A stretch of 64,000 nucleotides of DNA. Source: Bacteroidales bacterium (GTDB taxonomy: Bacteria > Bacteroidota > Bacteroidia > Bacteroidales > F082). Positions 59,757 to 64,000 of the stretch are shown one piece after another (position 1 is the stretch's first letter; every line of letters starts with the position of its first letter). Made by a program: the position numbers and the translations under genes. The notes beneath the pieces were generated by a model that saw only the letters and a program-made list of their open reading frames with translations, did not search any database and was not told where the DNA came from. The stretch is from assembly GCA_017428285.1 (NCBI GenBank), contig JAFRRE010000015.1:1-64000 (forward strand), given 5' to 3'.

Positions 59757-60461
59757 TTAAAGCTTAAACATCACCGTGCCCATAATAGGTCTGTTGATGC
59801 GCAAAGGATAGCCCAAATACTGAGCTGTGAAGTCCTTTTTGAAATGATTCAGCAGGCCAAGTGATGATGAAATCCTGAAGGCGATGTCGTTGTATTGGAT
59901 GCCGATGCCGAAGTTCCACGACAGACCAATCCAATTCCACAAGGGTTTGCCCGTTTCTTCGAGTGGGCTGCCAAACAGAAAGCTGCCGCTTCCCGTTACG
60001 ACTCCAAAGGAATTCGTCTTGCGGAAAACCACCATGTCGAGGCTTGGACCGGTGAAAAGTTGTAGCTCGGTGCGGTCGCCCAACTTGTCGTGGTATTGCA
60101 AAATGACCGGAAGCACGCCTGCCAAATCGTGGGCTTTCACTTCGAGGGTTTGACCTTCTTCCTCGAATTTGGCGTAGGGGTGGCTGTACTCAAGGCGCAC
60201 ACCTGTCACAATGCCGAGAGGTGTCTTGCCTAGCATATATTCGCGGTCGTATTCCAGGCCGTAGGCAAGGGCCATCGTGCCCTGTTCCGATGCAATGTAC
60301 GACATGCTGATACCGTTACACTGCATCGTCTTGCCCATCATGGAAATGCCGAGCGTGTTGTTCACCCTCTTGCGGCTGACGGGTTCGTTTTTGGTTTCCT
60401 GCTGGGCAAATGCCGTGGAGCCCAGCATCAATGCGATTAGTAATAATGCTTTGGTTTTCAT
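59757..60461 (-). CDS. outer-membrane beta-barrel protein
   Basis: 234 residues. The signal peptide ends TAFAQ (about residue 20). Alternating strands (GMALAYGLEYDREYML-like; LGIVTGVRLEYSHPYAKFEE; WIGLSWNFGIGIQYNDIAFRISSSLGLLN) and a terminal GTVMFKL fit a barrel. Function is unknown. Single gene, convergent with the ATPase gene. Confidence 0.75.
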   Translation of the reverse strand: MKTKALLLIALMLGSTAFAQQETKNEPVSRKRVNNTLGISMMGKTMQCNGISMSYIASEQGTMALAYGLEYDREYMLGKTPLGIVTGVRLEYSHPYAKFEEEGQTLEVKAHDLAGVLPVILQYHDKLGDRTELQLFTGPSLDMVVFRKTNSFGVVTGSGSFLFGSPLEETGKPLWNWIGLSWNFGIGIQYNDIAFRISSSLGLLNHFKKDFTAQYLGYPLRINRPIMGTVMFKL

Positions 60462-60735
60462 TGGGAAAATAATTGTTTGTTATTGTTTAGACTTTATGAT
60501 TTCATGCTCACAAAAGTATATCAAAAATCCATATAATAACCATCTGGCAAACCCTAGTTTTGTTTTGTCCATATTAATTTTGGTTTTCAAATTTTCAATA
60601 TGCTATTATTCAAAGATTTATATAAAATCGCATTTTTGTTTTGTCCCTATGATTTTTCGTTTTAAGAGACAATCAAACGCTAAAATCATACGATTTTATC
60701 AAACACTATTTAATGGTTTACTGAATAGACTTACT
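60462..60735 (-). promoter_or_regulatory. AT-rich spacer with promoter of 59757-60461 gene
   Basis: Minus-strand TACTTTTG at 60511-60518, ~50 bp before the ATG. No other feature is seen in the 274 bp. Confidence 0.45.
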
Positions 60736-61641
60736 CTAATGTAAGTCATCATTCAAAAAAAATACCTTCTCATCCGTTACCAACAATCGAGAGTCTAATC
60801 CGAAAAACACTGCCCTATTATCATCAAAATGCCCGGCAGGAAAACCGAAACAAACTGGATAATCGTATTCCGCCACAGCCTCGGCAATGACTTCTTCCAC
60901 CGACATTCCGAACGGATCGGGATTGTCATGGATTTGGGTCAAACCACCGACAATAAGCCCTTTCAGACAAGCGAGTTTTCCAGCCCGTTTCAAGGCATGC
61001 ATCATCCTGTCAATGTGGTAGATATATTCATCTACTTCTTCGATGAACAGGATTTTTCCCTCCAATTCGGGAAAAGTATCAGATCCTATCATGCCATATA
61101 GAACCGACAAATTTCCACCAACAATCTCCCCTTCCATCTGTCCTATTCGGTTCATCTTATGCGTAGGAAAAACATAATGCAAAGGTGTGCCTAAAAGGGC
61201 ATCCAGCAAGGATTGTTTGGCCTCTGGTGTCTTGTTGGCAAAAAAGAAAGGCATAGAGGCATGAAGACTTGGAACGCCCAAACGATTCAACTTACCATGA
61301 ATCACCGTCGTATCACTGAAACCTATAACCCATTTTGGATGCTGCAAAAACCTGGTGAAATCCAACTTGTCGATGATGCGGATGCTGCCATAACCGCCAC
61401 GAGCCAACCAAATGGCTTCTATTTGCTCATTGTCAAGGTATTCCTGAAAAACAGCGGCACGGAAATCATCATCACCGGCAAAAATATGATGCTCGGCAAA
61501 AAACCTGTCATCGTAAACGGGTACAAATTCATTTTCTTTCAACCAATCGATGGCATATTGCATTTCTTCGGTAGTCACCTTACGAGCTGGCGCGACAATG
61601 CCAATCTTTGATCCTTGATGTAAAAACGGTATCTGCTTCAT
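60736..61641 (-). CDS. LD-carboxypeptidase (peptidase family S66)
   Basis: 301 residues. IGIVAPARKVT opens the S66 fold; GFSDTT gives the nucleophile S109; IEEVDEYIYHIDRMM supplies the Glu and GFPAGHFDDN the His. Cytoplasmic (no signal peptide): trims the terminal D-Ala from murein tetrapeptides during recycling; the MccF branch of the family detoxifies microcin C-like compounds. GLIVGGLTQ is typical of the former. Its ATG overlaps the stop of the MORN-repeat gene by 4 nt. Confidence 0.88.
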   Translation of the reverse strand: MKQIPFLHQGSKIGIVAPARKVTTEEMQYAIDWLKENEFVPVYDDRFFAEHHIFAGDDDFRAAVFQEYLDNEQIEAIWLARGGYGSIRIIDKLDFTRFLQHPKWVIGFSDTTVIHGKLNRLGVPSLHASMPFFFANKTPEAKQSLLDALLGTPLHYVFPTHKMNRIGQMEGEIVGGNLSVLYGMIGSDTFPELEGKILFIEEVDEYIYHIDRMMHALKRAGKLACLKGLIVGGLTQIHDNPDPFGMSVEEVIAEAVAEYDYPVCFGFPAGHFDDNRAVFFGLDSRLLVTDEKVFFLNDDLH

Positions 61642-63152
61642 TCTCTCACGATTTCATTGTCATCCAAGGCCTCGCCATCATATTTCACTTCCTTGCCTTG
61701 ATCGTAAGTGATGGTAAAATACAATTCTCCTGTATCCAAATACTTTTTCCAATCACCGTGCTTCACACCTGCTTTATAGCATTGAATTTCGCGTAGCTTG
61801 CCATTTTCATAATAGAACAAATGTTCACCATCGGGATAACCTGCATTGAAAGTGCCGCGAAAAGCCATTTTGTCGTTGTCGTAATACGAAACCCATTCCC
61901 CCACTTGTTTGTCGTTGCGATACTCGCCATGGGTGCGCATATCTCCGATTTCTTCAGTCCATTTACCGTTTTTCAAACCATCGAAATAAGTGCCTGAAAC
62001 GATGAGGTTTCCCTTTGAGTCATATTCCTTGTACGGTCCATTGGGCTGCCCTTTGTAGAACTGTTCTTCAATTTGTTTCTGGCCGTTGTCATGATACCAG
62101 ATCCAAACCCCGTCAGGTTCACCTTCCTTGTAGTTTCCAACCTCTTGAAGCTGACCATTGTGGTAATAAAACTTCCATTCGCCTGAGCGTAAACCCGCAA
62201 CAAAAAGACCTTCTGCACGCAAAGTGCTGTCGGGATAAAACTCTTTGTACTCGCCGCGACGCTTGCCATCGGTATCCACAATACCTTCACCAACCAAGGA
62301 GCCTTTTTTGTAGGTTTGGGAATTGATGACATTACCTTCCTCATCAAATTCGCGCCAAACACCTTCACGCTTTCCGTCACGGAAAGAAGCTTCGCGTTTC
62401 ACCTTACCATTGGGATAATACTCATGTTGCACAACAAGTGGCTTTTGATCACTTTCCAAAAACTGCTCTACATCGTTTACAAACTTGGTGATTTTCTTCA
62501 AGTTACCCTTCTCATCATACTCTTTGTAGAACCCATCGCGCAAGCCATGCTTATAATAGCATTCCGTATGTATTGTCCAATCTTCGAAAAAAATTTTCCA
62601 ATAACCATGTTTTTTGCCATCGCGGTCATAACGGTTCAAGGCTTCACGAGTCATGATAAAACCTTTTCGATAAGTGATGATTTCGCGCAAGAGTCCAGTG
62701 GTATCGAAAACGGGCGAAATACCCTCTTCAAAACCATTCTTGAAAGAAATGGTTTGTATAAGACGATGCTTTCGATCATAGCGATGCCCTTCCCCTTGCT
62801 TTACATCATTCACAAAAGGCTCCTCCAAAATGTCTTCTTTACCGAAGGTAAAGCGCAAACCGTTTTTCAAATCCTTCTTGTAATTGACAATCAAAGTTGT
62901 GTCGCCCGACTCCGCAAAGAACACCCAAGTGCTGTCCAAAAGAAAATCTGTGCGCTTTCCGATGGACTTCAGCTGACCACTCTCGTAATAGGTCTTCCAA
63001 AGTCCGTCAGGCTTTCCATCACGAAGATAACCTTCACTTGAAATCTGCCCATTGGGATAGGTATATGTCTGATATTCAGTCTGTGAAAAGGACTTCAAAC
63101 CGAATAAGAAACATAGCGTTATGAAGAGTAATATGGTCTTTTTGTTTATCAT
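61638..63152 (-). CDS. secreted MORN-variant repeat protein
   Basis: 504 residues. Signal peptide ends SFSQ (about residue 24). About fifteen repeats of the pattern YYxNGQLxxxGxYKxGxPDGxW (for example YYHNGQLQEVGNYKEGEPDG) run along the whole mature part; this is the MORN_2/YwqK-type repeat. Such proteins are common in Bacteroidota and of unknown role; the label antitoxin given to some relatives is not supported here. Co-transcribed with the LD-carboxypeptidase gene. A TAATTTTG promoter (63172-63179) lies 20 bp upstream. Confidence 0.85.
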   Translation of the reverse strand: MINKKTILLFITLCFLFGLKSFSQTEYQTYTYPNGQISSEGYLRDGKPDGLWKTYYESGQLKSIGKRTDFLLDSTWVFFAESGDTTLIVNYKKDLKNGLRFTFGKEDILEEPFVNDVKQGEGHRYDRKHRLIQTISFKNGFEEGISPVFDTTGLLREIITYRKGFIMTREALNRYDRDGKKHGYWKIFFEDWTIHTECYYKHGLRDGFYKEYDEKGNLKKITKFVNDVEQFLESDQKPLVVQHEYYPNGKVKREASFRDGKREGVWREFDEEGNVINSQTYKKGSLVGEGIVDTDGKRRGEYKEFYPDSTLRAEGLFVAGLRSGEWKFYYHNGQLQEVGNYKEGEPDGVWIWYHDNGQKQIEEQFYKGQPNGPYKEYDSKGNLIVSGTYFDGLKNGKWTEEIGDMRTHGEYRNDKQVGEWVSYYDNDKMAFRGTFNAGYPDGEHLFYYENGKLREIQCYKAGVKHGDWKKYLDTGELYFTITYDQGKEVKYDGEALDDNEIVRE

Positions 63153-63743
63153 TTACTTCCAAAAAACGGGTCAAAATTAGGCATTTTGGTTGGAATAACG
63201 ACATCTTCATCGCAATTCGCTGAAAAAATCGAATGCGGTTTATCAACACTTCAAATCTCATTATTAAAATCATATTTTTATTTTTTTGAATTAATTTCAA
63301 ATTTGATAGGGTTGTTAATATGCCTGTGAATTGGTTGATAACTTTTCATTAAAATTCTTGCATTAATGGTTTTCAGTTTGAGATTCGTATCGAAGAAAAA
63401 AGCAAAGGATTATTTTTCAGCCTTATCAATACCTTTTCGGCTATTCGTTGAAATGTAAAAAAGCGGATAAAATGAACCTCATTTTTTTGAAAATTTGTTC
63501 ATTTTTTGGTGTTTTGAGGTTGAAAAATGATGCAATGAACAACCCCCTGTTTTTATGCACCAGAATGAAAAAGTTATCAACAAGAAAACTGTTGATAACT
63601 TAATATTATACAGAAAATCAATTGATTATCTTAAATCCGTTGATTTTTTCAAAGCGGTTAAGTCGTTCAGAAATAGCCTTATAAAAAGGTTGCGAACAAT
63701 GAAAATATGTAATTTTGCCCATCGAAATATCAACAGCAGAAAA
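63153..63743. other. AT-rich spacer with five DnaA-box-like 9-mers; candidate origin
   Basis: 591 bp without gene. Exact TTATCAACA on either strand at 63240-63248, 63574-63582 and 63590-63598; one-mismatch copies at 63333-63341 (GGTTGATAA) and 63423-63431 (TTATCAATA). A very AT-rich segment at 63260-63310 could unwind. Genes on both sides are transcribed away from it. Minus-strand TAATTTTG (63172-63179) and plus-strand TAATTTTG (63710-63717) are the flanking promoters. Confidence 0.5.
63710..63717 (+). promoter_or_regulatory. -7 box of rpiB
   Basis: TAATTTTG then CCC, 26 bp before the ATG at 63744. Confidence 0.5.
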
Positions 63744-64000
63744 ATGGAACAAATCATACCCATAGCGAGCGATCATGGCGGCTTTGAAATGAAGCAATTT
63801 TTGGTTGAAAAATTAGAAGAAGCCGGTTACGAGGTCAAAGATTACGGTACCCACAGCAATGAAAGTGTCGATTATCCTGATATGATCCATCCTTTGGCTT
63901 CGGCCATCGAAAAGGGTGAATATCCGCTTGGCATCATTCTTTGCGGTAGTGGCAATGGTGCCCAGATGACGGCCAATCACCATCACCATGTGAGAGCGGC
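63744..64000 (+). CDS. rpiB: ribose-5-phosphate isomerase B, cut by window edge
   Basis: First 85 residues only; open at the right edge. IPIASDHGGFEMKQFLVEKL holds the substrate-binding Asp/His; DYPDMIHPLA and LCGSGNGAQMTAN (with the catalytic-position Cys) match RpiB/LacAB isomerases, which interconvert ribose 5-phosphate and ribulose 5-phosphate. The segment after the glycine motif reads NHHHHVRA where NKxxGIRA is common; the change of Lys to His is unusual but may be a lineage trait. Confidence 0.88.
   Translation, partial: MEQIIPIASDHGGFEMKQFLVEKLEEAGYEVKDYGTHSNESVDYPDMIHPLASAIEKGEYPLGIILCGSGNGAQMTANHHHHVRA

Noticed and set aside
1..64000. tRNA, rRNA or CRISPR array
   Set aside because: Reading the intergenic segments by eye shows no cloverleaf, rRNA segment or spacer array; a tRNAscan/Infernal run would be needed for certainty.

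Overview
The window comes from a Bacteroidota genome, most likely Bacteroidales. The signs are a SusC/SusD pair, three secreted proteins with type IX secretion (T9SS) sorting tails, lipoboxes ending in Cys, and promoters whose -7 element is TAnnTTTG rather than a sigma-70 box. That promoter signal recurs upstream of most genes or operons and in several cases decides the start codon. The species cannot be named from sequence alone.

Left part (1-13.4 kb): a partial TPR lipoprotein lies behind a susC-susD pair. A 1564-residue BspA-like leucine-rich-repeat surface protein follows, with a long hairpin in its leader. Next come a small antitoxin/PIN-toxin pair and a zinc-ribbon membrane protein.

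Main body (13.4-48.2 kb): a large aryl-polyene/flexirubin-type biosynthesis cluster, almost all on the minus strand. The proposed logic is as follows. A tyrosine-ammonia-lyase-like enzyme makes the aryl acid starter, and adenylating ligases activate it. Two ACPs, several ketosynthases (one fused to a chain-length-factor-like half), a FabG-type reductase and hotdog dehydratases build the polyene. A methyltransferase and a doubled FAD desaturase-like protein may tailor it, with a radical SAM protein also present. Three acyltransferases, a GpsA paralogue and a BtrH-like acyl transferase suggest a lipid or glycerolipid anchor. An MMPL-type exporter, a LolA-like protein and an SMR-like protein suggest delivery to the envelope. 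DarA/DarB-type resorcinol genes are not seen. The cluster is interrupted by an AAA ATPase, a T9SS cargo protein and a TPR sensor-like lipoprotein, each with its own apparent promoter.

Right part (48.2-64 kb): a lipid kinase and pgk diverge from the cluster. A region rich in palindromic repeats follows, with a small HTH gene behind a roughly 300-nt leader containing a large stem-loop, then an outer-membrane protein and two lipoproteins sharing one C-terminal domain. A group of separately promoted cassettes comes next: two AAA/DUF4143-type ATPases, a secreted beta-helix protein and a Card1/Can2-like CARF nuclease without a CRISPR locus in view. The window closes with an outer-membrane protein, an LD-carboxypeptidase, a MORN-repeat protein, a 591-bp AT-rich spacer with five DnaA-box-like 9-mers (candidate replication origin) and the start of rpiB.

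Several dispersed palindromic and low-complexity repeat families run through the window. Some lie in frame inside biosynthetic genes, and one appears to have fused an ACP to its upstream gene.
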